From positions 1 through 15,160 of the forward strand of contig JAFDAT010000032.1 in the NCBI GenBank assembly GCA_019313725.1: a stretch of DNA of 15,160 bases, read 5' to 3'. The DNA is from Deltaproteobacteria bacterium (lineage in GTDB: Bacteria > Desulfobacterota > Desulfobacteria > Desulfobacterales > B30-G6). Shown here piece after piece: positions 1 to 6,385 of this stretch. The notes under the pieces are model-generated. The model was given only the letters and a program-made list of their open reading frames with translations, did not search any database and was not told where the DNA came from. The stretch's first letter is position 1, and each line of letters begins with the position of its first letter. The position numbers and the translations under genes were made by a program.

Positions 1-47
1 TGTTCAGGCCCATTCCCTTCCCTCCCCCGCTTCCGGCGGCAATTCGT

Positions 48-76
48 TTGACAAAGCGGTGACTTGCACCTATCTT
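48..76 (+). promoter_or_regulatory. Sigma70-like promoter of the MFS exporter gene
   Basis: A perfect -35 hexamer TTGACA (48-53) is followed after exactly 17 bases by TATCTT (71-76), which matches the -10 consensus at 4 of 6 positions. Transcription would start near 83, about 33 bases before the preferred TTG start codon at 116. This placement is incompatible with translation from the upstream GTG at 59, which lies between the two hexamers. Promoter function is inferred from the sequence only. Confidence 0.65.
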
Positions 77-115
77 TCGATGACTTTGCAGGCTATGGTT
101 AGATGGGAGTGTTAC

Positions 116-1312
116 TTGAAGCTGGATGGCGAACCCAACAAAAATGCAATATTAACCGGTGTGATCATGGCAACCGTGACGGCCATGATGTCTACGCACC
201 TATACTCGCCCAGCATGCCCCACCTGACCGATTACTTTCACACGACACCTGCTGTAGTGAAACTGTCCCTTAGCCTCAACGCCCTTGCATTTGGTTTGAT
301 GCAGCTCATATACGGCCCGGCATCGGATCGGTTTGGGCGACGCCCGGTGATGCTGGTCGGTATGGTCGGCTTTACCGTGGTCAGCCTGGCCTGTGCAGCT
401 GCCCAATCCATTTCCCAGCTTATCGCCATACGTATTTTACAGGGTATTTTCTCCGCTGCCGAAGCCGTTCTCGTATACGCCATTATCCATGACCTTTTCA
501 AAGGTACCAATCGGATCCGGGCCCTTGCCATTTACGGCATGGCCATTGCGCTGGCTCCGGCAACGGCGCCGATCATCGGCGGCTATATTCACGTACTGCT
601 GGGCTGGCGAGCCAATTTCCTGTTAATTGCTCTTTTTGGCCTGATCACGTCACTTATTATCTGGCGAGTCCTGCCGGAAACAGCGACACCCGACCCATCC
701 GGCATTCGCCCCCGCCAAATCATCAAAGATTACGGCAAGCTGCTTGGCAATCGACCTTTCATGAACTACGCCATCATGACCGGGGCCGGTTCAGGCACGA
801 TCATGTCCATGGTAACGGCCAGCCCCTTTATCCTGATCTCCTATCTCGCAGTCCCCACGCAATATTACGGACTGTTCATGACTGCTCCGGTGCTGTCTTA
901 CATGTTATCCAACATCATCACCCGCAAAATTACAGGCCGCCTCGATGTGGATGTCATCCTGCGAATCGGCCTGATTATTTCGGCCGTCGGAGCCCTCGGC
1001 CTGGCCGGGACGGTATTCAGCGGACACCTGTCGCTCCTCGGCCTGACACTGACGTTTGCCATAACTACTTTCGGCATGGGGCCGGTTTTTGCCATTGCTC
1101 CCATGAAAGCCATCGACACCACAGATCGTCCCACGGGCGTGGCCTCGGCCATGGTCAACACCATCCCCATGGTCATGGGCGGCCTGGCCGCCGTCTGTCT
1201 GAGTGTTTTTCACGATGGAACTGCCCGTCCCCTGGCGAGTACCATCCTCGGTCTGCTGCTGATTGCGGCGGGTTCCTACGCCATTTCGGCAAGGCGTAAG
1301 TGCCGCCAGTAG
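116..1312 (+). CDS. Bcr/CflA-family MFS drug efflux transporter
   Basis: A 398-residue inner-membrane antiporter of the major facilitator superfamily, Bcr/CflA (DHA1) type. Family members export drugs such as bicyclomycin or chloramphenicol, or small peptides and sulfonamides, in exchange for protons. The protein is hydrophobic throughout, with about 12 predicted membrane segments. The loop 2-3 signature motif A is visible as GPASDRFGRRPVML, and the length is close to E. coli Bcr (396). TTG at 116 is chosen because GGGAG lies at 105-109 with a 6-base spacer and because the promoter at 48-76 would start transcription near 83. GTG 59, ATG 80 and ATG 95 are open in the same frame, but GTG 59 and ATG 80 would be untranscribed and none has a good ribosome binding site. 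The family is clear; the substrate cannot be read from the sequence. Confidence 0.88.
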   Translation: MKLDGEPNKNAILTGVIMATVTAMMSTHLYSPSMPHLTDYFHTTPAVVKLSLSLNALAFGLMQLIYGPASDRFGRRPVMLVGMVGFTVVSLACAAAQSISQLIAIRILQGIFSAAEAVLVYAIIHDLFKGTNRIRALAIYGMAIALAPATAPIIGGYIHVLLGWRANFLLIALFGLITSLIIWRVLPETATPDPSGIRPRQIIKDYGKLLGNRPFMNYAIMTGAGSGTIMSMVTASPFILISYLAVPTQYYGLFMTAPVLSYMLSNIITRKITGRLDVDVILRIGLIISAVGALGLAGTVFSGHLSLLGLTLTFAITTFGMGPVFAIAPMKAIDTTDRPTGVASAMVNTIPMVMGGLAAVCLSVFHDGTARPLASTILGLLLIAAGSYAISARRKCRQ

Positions 1313-1331
1313 ACCATCTCCCTGATTTCAA

Positions 1332-1349
1332 ATATGCACGCCGGCATAT
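1332..1349. repeat. Inverted repeat after the MFS gene
   Basis: ATATGC (1332-1337) and GCATAT (1344-1349) form a perfect 6-bp stem around the loop ACGCCG, 20 bases after the exporter stop codon. No T-run follows, so an intrinsic terminator is not supported. It may stabilise the mRNA 3' end. Confidence 0.3.
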
Positions 1350-1404
1350 ATCGGTTGTCAGAATTTTACTCCGATTGACATTCAAGCGTAAAGATGGATC
1401 CAAA

Positions 1405-1426
1405 ATCAGCGACCACCGGTAGAACC
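1405..1426 (+). repeat. Short dispersed repeat, copy A
   Basis: These 22 bases match 4473-4494 at 20 of 22 positions; both begin ATCAGCGACCACCGG. The copies are about 3 kb apart, in two different intergenic spacers, and each is associated with a CCGGC/GCCGG hairpin (here 1438-1454). This looks like a dispersed palindromic (REP-like) element or the remnant of an IS200/IS605-type end. No transposase gene is present. Confidence 0.5.
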
Positions 1427-1437
1427 TTTTCAATTCT

Positions 1438-1454
1438 CACCGGCAAAGCCGGTG
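1438..1454. terminator. GC-rich hairpin between convergent MFS and cls genes
   Basis: CACCGGC (1438-1444) and GCCGGTG (1448-1454) form a perfect 7-bp stem with an AAA loop, 14 bases beyond the cls stop codon and midway between two convergent genes. Neither side carries a clean U-tract: the plus side reads GCTTAAAAAGGG and the minus side AGAATTGAAAAGG. It could act as a weak bidirectional terminator or simply be part of the dispersed repeat element next to it. The stem is certain; the function is not. Confidence 0.4.
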
Positions 1455-1468
1455 GCTTAAAAAGGGAG

Positions 1469-2896
1469 TTATAGAATGGGAGACATGAGGCGTGCCAAGC
1501 GGGTCATTATCTTAAAACCGATAAAGCGGTCATTCAGATCCGCAATGGTCACCCGACGGCTTCTGGCGAAATCGTTCTCCAGCATTTTTTCGACCTTACC
1601 GGCAAGCAGAGCATCAAAAAACACCATCGTGATCTCAAAATTCAACCGGAAGGACCGGTTGTCAAAATTGGCCGTGCCGATTGCGGATACATTGTCGTCC
1701 ACCAGCATGACCTTCTGATGCATAAACCCGGATGTATAACGGTAAAGCTGGATACCAACCGGCAGCGTTTCCTCATAATAAGAAAAAGAGGCCAGGTACA
1801 CCATCAGGTGATCGGGCTTTTCCGGCAGCAGAATACGTATATCCACGCCCCTCAATGCAGCCAATTGAAGCGCCGTGAGCGTCTGGCGATCCGGTACGAA
1901 ATAGGGGCTGGCAATCCACACGCGCTGCCGGGCCGAATTGATCGCATGTATGAACATCAGGCCGCAGGTATCCAGGGCGTCTGCAGGACCCGAAGCAACC
2001 ACATGGTTCAAAATTCCCCCGGAATTGCTGCCATCCGGTACCCAGTTCAATTCCGGGATAGCGTTGGTGGCCCAGTACCAGTCTTCCAGAAAACTGTACT
2101 GCACACACTGCACGGCAGGCCCGGTAACCATCACATGTGTATCGCGCCATGGCCCGAAACGGGTGCTCTCCCCGAGGTATTCATCCCCGACATTGTGGCC
2201 GCCCACATAGGCTGACTTGCCGTCGATCACCACGATTTTCCGGTGATTGCGAAAATTGAGCTGAAATTTATTGGTCCGGCCCCTTGTGGTGCCAAAGGGC
2301 GATGCTGCGACACCCGCATGGCGCAACGCATCGATAAAAGTACCCGGAAGCTTGTGACAGCCAATCTCGTCGAAAAGAAAATAGACCCGCACACCGGCTC
2401 TCGCACGCTGCACCAATTTCTGCTTCAGTCTGCGGCCAAGGCCGTCGTCATGCACAATGAAAAATTGGATCAGAATATAATCACGGGCAGCGTCTATGCC
2501 CTCAAATATACGCGCGAAGGTCTCCTTTCCGTCAATGAGCAGGTCTGCACTGTTGAACCGGGTCAGCGGCATGTCACTCATATTCGCCAGGGCCTGCGTA
2601 CCCTGGTGTTGGGCTGCTTCAAGTACTCCCTTTTCACTGAAGGCCGCTTTGACCCCGTCGATCAAATGTTTTATCCGGGTATTGGCTGAATGTCTCAACT
2701 TGACATAGCCCCTGAATTTGTTGCGGCCGAATATCCAGTAAAGGGGCACAACGATAAACGGCATCGTCACCAGGGAAACAGCCCAGGCGATGGCTCCCTG
2801 CGATGTCCGGGTTTTCATGATGGCATCGAGTGCTGAGATAATCCCAATTACCTCAAAAACAGTGAGTATCGCCCCTATAATAATGGTCAGTTCCAT
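1469..2896 (-). CDS. cls: Cardiolipin synthase (ClsA-type phospholipase D family)
   Basis: A 475-residue inner-membrane phospholipid synthase of the phospholipase D superfamily. The family joins two phosphatidylglycerols into cardiolipin and glycerol. Two N-terminal hydrophobic segments (about residues 3-25 and 35-57) fit the membrane hairpin of ClsA. Two complete HKD motifs are present: H218-K220-D225 in HRKIVVIDG, and H393-K395-D400 in HQKVMLVD. Each is followed by the usual GG-N or G-T-A-N element (GGHNVGDEY, GTANFDNRSF). The length is close to E. coli ClsA (486), so the gene looks intact. The ATG at 2896 begins right before the first membrane segment, but no strong ribosome binding site precedes it. 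The gene is divergent from the M23 peptidase gene and convergent with the MFS gene. Confidence 0.93.
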   Translation of the reverse strand: MELTIIIGAILTVFEVIGIISALDAIMKTRTSQGAIAWAVSLVTMPFIVVPLYWIFGRNKFRGYVKLRHSANTRIKHLIDGVKAAFSEKGVLEAAQHQGTQALANMSDMPLTRFNSADLLIDGKETFARIFEGIDAARDYILIQFFIVHDDGLGRRLKQKLVQRARAGVRVYFLFDEIGCHKLPGTFIDALRHAGVAASPFGTTRGRTNKFQLNFRNHRKIVVIDGKSAYVGGHNVGDEYLGESTRFGPWRDTHVMVTGPAVQCVQYSFLEDWYWATNAIPELNWVPDGSNSGGILNHVVASGPADALDTCGLMFIHAINSARQRVWIASPYFVPDRQTLTALQLAALRGVDIRILLPEKPDHLMVYLASFSYYEETLPVGIQLYRYTSGFMHQKVMLVDDNVSAIGTANFDNRSFRLNFEITMVFFDALLAGKVEKMLENDFARSRRVTIADLNDRFIGFKIMTRLARLMSPIL

Positions 2897-2939
2897 GTGG
2901 ACAGCATGCCATAATCCCCCGTACCCCTCAACTAAAAAT

Positions 2940-2962
2940 ATTCGCAGAGATCTTCTGCGGAT
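2940..2962. promoter_or_regulatory. Inverted repeat in the cls / M23 peptidase divergent spacer
   Basis: Positions 2940-2948 and 2954-2962 can pair over 9 bp (one G-U) around a GATCT loop. The 6-bp core is CGCAGA (2943-2948) and TCTGCG (2954-2959). It sits in the only spacer between two divergent envelope genes, so it could be an operator or a 5' leader hairpin. The pairing is seen; the role is unknown. Confidence 0.3.
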
Positions 2963-3011
2963 GGATATACCCCTTTACATGGCAACGAATAGAACCGGTT
3001 GACTGTTTCCA

Positions 3012-3893
3012 ATGAAACCGATATGGATGCTTCCCATGCTTGGCCGATATTTTTTCATCACATTCCGATACCTGTGGTCTGCCGCCGCTGTATTGATCCT
3101 GGCAGGCGGCACTGCATGGTCTATAGATCTCCATCTTCCCGACAGGTCTTTTCAAGGCGACATGGTTGTCGGCCAGGTCACCCCCGGCTCAGCCTTATGG
3201 GTAAACGGGACCCCCTGGACAACAGGGCCCCGGGGGCATTTTATTCTAGGCGTTCCTAGGGATCTGAAAAGGGATCTCCTGGTGAAAGCCCGCAGTAAAA
3301 ACGAGACAACATCCCACACCATTCAAATCCTTAAGTATGATTGGCATGTTCAGCATATCGATGGTCTGGCCAAAAACTATGTGAATCCGGGGAAAAATGA
3401 ACGCACCCGGATTGAAGCAGATCGACAAAAAATCGGGTCGGTCCGCCGGGCACAGCCCTATGTCCTGCCCTTTTTCCTTAAAAAAGGTTTCATCATGCCG
3501 GTAAAGGGTAGAATTTCAGGCATTTTCGGCAGTCAGCGCGTGTTGAACGGCGAACCCCGTTCCCCCCATTCCGGACTTGACATCGCCGCCCCCCTCGGGA
3601 CACCGGCCATAAGCCCGGCGGACGGTGTTATCCGGCTTGTTGTGGAAGATTCATTTCTCATGGGCAACGTGCTCATGATCGACCACGGCCTGGGGGTCAG
3701 TTCCATTTTCATCCACCTGGACAGCGTGGTCGTCTCAGAAGGAGACCTGGTTCACCAGGGCGATGTTGTCGTGCGTGTCGGTCAGACCGGCCGGGCCACC
3801 GGCCCTCACCTCCACTGGGGCGTCAGTGTGGGAAGTATCCCCGTGGACCCCATGCGCCTGATAGGAAAAAAGTTTATCCGGCCTATTCGCTGA
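3012..3893 (+). CDS. Exported M23 (LytM) zinc metallopeptidase
   Basis: A 293-residue cell-wall hydrolase-like protein of family M23, which cleaves peptide crosslinks in peptidoglycan. A basic N-terminus and a hydrophobic stretch (about residues 20-37) suggest a signal peptide or membrane anchor, placing it in the periplasm. A central region of mixed composition follows, and the M23 domain occupies roughly 160-285. All expected catalytic residues are present: H186 and D190 in HSGLD, H235 in IHLDS, and H266 with H268 in PHLHW. It is therefore probably an active enzyme rather than a degenerate regulator of the EnvC or NlpD kind. The ATG at 3012 has no obvious ribosome binding site, and ATG codons at residues 6 and 9 are alternatives. 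The gene is divergent from cls, and about 115 bp follow before fmdB. Confidence 0.9.
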   Translation: MKPIWMLPMLGRYFFITFRYLWSAAAVLILAGGTAWSIDLHLPDRSFQGDMVVGQVTPGSALWVNGTPWTTGPRGHFILGVPRDLKRDLLVKARSKNETTSHTIQILKYDWHVQHIDGLAKNYVNPGKNERTRIEADRQKIGSVRRAQPYVLPFFLKKGFIMPVKGRISGIFGSQRVLNGEPRSPHSGLDIAAPLGTPAISPADGVIRLVVEDSFLMGNVLMIDHGLGVSSIFIHLDSVVVSEGDLVHQGDVVVRVGQTGRATGPHLHWGVSVGSIPVDPMRLIGKKFIRPIR

Positions 3894-4009
3894 AAAGAAA
3901 AATTGTTTTAGGTGTGAAAAAGCGTTATCATCATTTTCAGAAATCATCACCAACGTTGAATATTTCAGCGTTGCGGCAAACTCCGTTGCCCTGTCAGGAA
4001 TAAAAAATT

Positions 4010-4324
4010 ATGCCGGTATATGAATACGAACATATCGAGTCGTCCTGCAGCTTGGGAACCATGTTCGAAATTACCCAACCCATTGAGGAAAAGCCGCTGC
4101 AGTCGTGCCCGGTGTGCGGTGGTCCGGTTAAAAAATTGATATCCCTTGTGGGTATCAGCACCCCCAAAACCAATAGTGAACTGCGCGACCTGGGCTTTAC
4201 AAAACTCGTTAAACGGGATGACGGTGTTTATGAAAACGTTACGGCCCGCGACGGAGAGAGCCGTTACATGCAGCGCGACAAACCTGAAACCATGCCGGAC
4301 CTGTCGAAAATCATTAAAGACTAA
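4010..4324 (+). CDS. FmdB-family zinc-ribbon regulatory protein
   Basis: A 104-residue protein with the FmdB-type start MPVYEYE and one clear zinc knuckle, CPVCGG (C33, C36), followed by VKKLIS as is usual in the family. The first CxxC pair of the canonical ribbon is missing. At that position the sequence has H8 and C13 (HIESSC), so zinc binding may be altered or lost. The C-terminal half (about 50-104) is charged and carries GFTKLVKRDDGVYENV. FmdB-like proteins are small and poorly characterised, named after a regulator of formamidase expression. An AGGA at 3996-3999 lies 10 bases before the ATG. The gene is followed by a hairpin overlapping its stop codon. Family membership is fairly secure; function is unknown. 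Confidence 0.8.
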   Translation: MPVYEYEHIESSCSLGTMFEITQPIEEKPLQSCPVCGGPVKKLISLVGISTPKTNSELRDLGFTKLVKRDDGVYENVTARDGESRYMQRDKPETMPDLSKIIKD

Positions 4325-4343
4325 TCTTGCTTCGCAATATTAG
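4321..4343 (+). repeat. Hairpin overlapping the fmdB stop codon
   Basis: CTAAT-C-TTGC (4321-4330) pairs with GCAA-T-ATTAG (4334-4343) across a TTC loop, giving 9 bp with one C/T mismatch. The fmdB TAA stop lies inside the left arm. No U-run follows, so termination is uncertain. Confidence 0.4.
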
Positions 4344-4369
4344 TATATGCGGCTTCACCGCTGCTAAAT

Positions 4370-4390
4370 ATGAATCATCTCCCGATTCAT
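4370..4390. repeat. 7-bp inverted repeat upstream of the sirtuin gene
   Basis: ATGAATC (4370-4376) and GATTCAT (4384-4390) are a perfect inverted repeat around ATCTCCC. A smaller stem, GCGG/CCGC (4349-4352 and 4358-4361), lies just before it. The spacer 4325-4517 holds no recognisable gene. It is unusually rich in foldable sequence and may be a decayed mobile element or a regulatory leader. Confidence 0.35.
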
Positions 4391-4472
4391 TCAACAAAAC
4401 CATTGTTACCCCTGTTTGCCAGATACAGTCTTTCAGGGTTCAAGGATTCCAGCGAATAGAAAAGAACTATAT

Positions 4473-4494
4473 ATCAGCGACCACCGGCAGAGCC
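4473..4494 (+). repeat. Short dispersed repeat, copy B
   Basis: This copy is 20/22 identical to 1405-1426. Here the repeat runs into its own hairpin (CCGGC, 4484-4488, AGA loop, GCCGG, 4492-4496), which ends at GGAGGT (4495-4500), just upstream of the sirtuin ribosome binding site. It could therefore affect sirtuin translation. It resembles a REP-like or IS-end-derived palindrome. Confidence 0.5.
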
Positions 4495-4517
4495 GGAGGT
4501 ATGAGGAGTGTGTTGAA

Positions 4518-5300
4518 ATGAACACTATTGATGCGCAAATAAAAGAAGTGGCGGATCTGATCCGCAGGTCGGACAAGGTATTGGTTTTTACCGGAGCAGG
4601 CGTCAGCACCGAATCGGGAATTCCCGATTTCAGAAGTGCGGACGGCATCTGGAGCAAGTATGATCCCGAAGATTTTACGATTAAAAAATTTCTCTCCGAT
4701 AAAAATGCCCGCAAAATGCACTGGGACCTGCTGTCGGACGGCGACCTCTCCATGTTCAAAGCCGCTCCGAATCCTGCCCACCACGCCATCACTGATCTGA
4801 AGAAAACGGGCAAGCTATACGGGGTCGTCACCCAGAACGTTGACGGTCTGCACCAGAAAGCAGGGCTGCCGGGCGAACTGGTATTCCAACTGCATGGCGA
4901 TTTGAGCCATGCCAAGTGCCTCGAGTGCGGTAGTCGCTTTCCCATGCAAACGGTGGCAGAGTGGATGCGCAGCGACATCCAAGAACCGGTGTGCGCAAAA
5001 TGCAGCGGTATGCTCAAGCCGGATGCGGTATTGTTCGGCGAGCAACTGCCGACGGACGTGTTGTTGGAGGCGGAACGGCGCTCCAGGAATTGTGATCTCT
5101 GTATTGTTCTGGGATCGACGCTGTCCGTATATCCTGCTGCGCTCATCCCCAGATATGCCAGTGAAAACGGCGCTAAACTGGTTATCATCAACCTCGGCCC
5201 CACCGAACTGGACAGCTGGGCCGATATCCGCATCGAGGGCAAAGCCGGAGAAGTCATGCCGGACATTGTCGCAAGGGCCGCCAAAACCGGCCCTGCCTAA
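4518..5300 (+). CDS. Sir2-family NAD-dependent protein deacylase (sirtuin)
   Basis: A 260-residue cytoplasmic sirtuin that removes acyl groups from lysine using NAD, producing nicotinamide and O-acyl-ADP-ribose. The Rossmann motif GAGVSTESGIPDFRS is at residues 26-40, TQNVDGLHQKAG at 105-116, and the catalytic histidine is H126 (HGDLSH). The zinc ligands are C134, C137, C159 and C162, and the ribose-binding stretches are GSTLSVYPAA and NLGPTELD. The order and spacing resemble the Thermotoga Sir2. The Y-x-x-R signature of desuccinylases is not seen, so acetyl-lysine is the likelier substrate. ATG 4518 is chosen because GAGGAG (4503-4508) lies 9 bases upstream. The open frame extends further upstream, but that part crosses the dispersed repeat and has no homology to sirtuin N-termini. 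The gene lies 53 bases before a crotonase gene. Confidence 0.93.
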   Translation: MNTIDAQIKEVADLIRRSDKVLVFTGAGVSTESGIPDFRSADGIWSKYDPEDFTIKKFLSDKNARKMHWDLLSDGDLSMFKAAPNPAHHAITDLKKTGKLYGVVTQNVDGLHQKAGLPGELVFQLHGDLSHAKCLECGSRFPMQTVAEWMRSDIQEPVCAKCSGMLKPDAVLFGEQLPTDVLLEAERRSRNCDLCIVLGSTLSVYPAALIPRYASENGAKLVIINLGPTELDSWADIRIEGKAGEVMPDIVARAAKTGPA

Positions 5301-5353
5301 GGTTTTCACATTTCAGACCTATGCCGCAACCTATGGAAAAGGAAGATTACAGC

Positions 5354-6163
5354 ATGCCGGAAGCTTACGTCAGACTCGAATACCAGGATAACGTTGCCAC
5401 CATTACCCTGGACAGACCCCGCAAGAGAAATGCTCTGAATGAAGGCATGTTTTCCCACCTCGAGGCGGTAACCGCCAAGCTCAAAACCAATCCGCCCCGG
5501 GTGGTGATTCTGACCGGTGAGGGCGACGCAGCCTTTTGCGCCGGATTCGATGTCAGCCTGGACAACCCCATGAACGAATATCTGCTGCAGGCAGCGGAAA
5601 AAAAGGATGCCGCCCTGGCATTAAAATCGGTCGGGAGGGTTAGATCGGTAACCGATGCCCTGACAGCGTTACCGATACCTATCATTGCCGCGGTCAACGG
5701 GCAGGCATTTGGTGGCGGTGCTGAAATCGCGGTGCGCTGTGATCTGAGAGTCATGGACCCGGCCGCGGTTATATGTTTTTCAGAAACTCGCCTGGGTCTC
5801 ATGCCGGATTTCGGCGGGACCCCGAATCTTGTCCGCCTGGTGGGTCCGTCGGTTGCCGCGGACCTGATTCTGACCGCCAGAAAGATATCCGCCCATGAGG
5901 CCCTCGATCTCAAACTGGTCAACCGCATCAGTGCCCCGGGCAAGGCCCTCGAAGAAGCCTTTGCCCTGGCAGAATCCATCGCGGCAAACGGCCCCAGAGC
6001 TGTCCGCGCAGCGCTGGAGGTAATCCGCCGCTGCCAGGATCTGCCGCTGAATGAAGCCTTGGCGCTCGAACTGGACAGGGCTGCGTCACTCATCGCTTCC
6101 GGTGAATTTCTTCACGGTATCGCTGCGTTTATAGGAAAAAAAACGCCTGATTTTCCTGATTGA
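5354..6163 (+). CDS. Enoyl-CoA hydratase/isomerase family protein (crotonase)
   Basis: A 269-residue crotonase-fold enzyme that most likely hydrates 2-enoyl-CoA esters in fatty or aromatic acid beta-oxidation. The first oxyanion-hole segment is AFCAGFD (about 60-66). The second is NGQAFGGGAE (115-124). Both catalytic glutamates of the hydratase subgroup align: E124 (GGGAE) and E144 (FSETRLGL), the latter followed by PDFGGT. ATG 5354 is preferred over ATG 5321 and ATG 5333 because AAGGAAG (5339-5345) lies 8 bases before it and the resulting N-terminus (MPEAYVRLEYQDNVATITL) is typical of the family. It may be co-transcribed with the sirtuin. The exact acyl-CoA substrate cannot be determined. 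Confidence 0.9.
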   Translation: MPEAYVRLEYQDNVATITLDRPRKRNALNEGMFSHLEAVTAKLKTNPPRVVILTGEGDAAFCAGFDVSLDNPMNEYLLQAAEKKDAALALKSVGRVRSVTDALTALPIPIIAAVNGQAFGGGAEIAVRCDLRVMDPAAVICFSETRLGLMPDFGGTPNLVRLVGPSVAADLILTARKISAHEALDLKLVNRISAPGKALEEAFALAESIAANGPRAVRAALEVIRRCQDLPLNEALALELDRAASLIASGEFLHGIAAFIGKKTPDFPD

Positions 6164-6177
6164 GCTTGAATCTTATC

Positions 6178-6220
6178 GGCAGGGATTTGATCATCAACGG
6201 CGACATCCGCTTTCTCCCGG
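6178..6220 (+). repeat. Direct repeat, left copy (asmA fragment)
   Basis: These 43 bases match 9099-9141, inside the asmA gene, at 39 positions; the first 33 bases match at 31. Both copies are read in the same codon phase as GRDLIINGDIR followed by two residues and a proline. The flanking bases on the left do not match. The identity includes almost all third codon positions, so recent copying or recombination is more likely than protein-level conservation. With the right copy it brackets the wbqC-hipBA cargo. Confidence 0.75.
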
Positions 6221-6310
6221 AGAGTTTCCCGGATTGCCGGCTTAATTTGATCCGGTACCCCCTTTACGAAAAGGATCCGGCACAAGCCTGGTTCAGGGAA
6301 CAATTACTGG
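6178..6310 (+). pseudogene. Chimeric gene relic: AsmA fragment joined to a LysR-like C-terminal tail
   Basis: The frame starting with TTG 6160 reads through about 14 residues of AsmA sequence (GRDLIINGDIR region) and then, in the same frame, into RLNLIRYPLYEKDPAQAWF and REQLLDL. This second part resembles the C-terminus of NahR-type LysR regulators, which end with a pattern like NLFWH...KDPAxxWLRQ...DL. Neither a LysR helix-turn-helix nor the rest of AsmA is present, so this is a relic and not a working gene. The AsmA part is certain from the repeat; the LysR assignment rests on a short motif recalled from the family. Confidence 0.5.
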
Positions 6311-6385
6311 ATTTAAAAACAATATTGGATAAACCTCAAGCTCTTGGATCATACCCTAAAACCTTGCACCAAAGGCAGGTTAATA

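Noticed and set aside
2999..3027. TTGACT with TATGGA 17 bases on, as a promoter for the M23 gene
   Set aside because: The start point would lie inside the coding sequence, so it cannot serve the ATG at 3012.
3903..3931. TTGTTT-N17-TATCAT as a promoter for fmdB
   Set aside because: The -35 matches only 3 of 6 positions. It is too weak to list in AT-rich DNA.
4416..4517. Upstream extension of the sirtuin frame
   Set aside because: It crosses the dispersed repeat, and a good GAGGAG site places the start at 4518.
4433..5284. A 283-codon open frame on the minus strand across the sirtuin gene
   Set aside because: It mirrors the sirtuin, whose motifs are unmistakable. The minus-strand translation is Ser/Pro/Ala-rich with no recognisable domain and no ribosome binding site.
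5365..6093. A 242-codon open frame opposite the crotonase gene
   Set aside because: It is a codon-bias shadow of a well-supported enzyme and has no domain signature.
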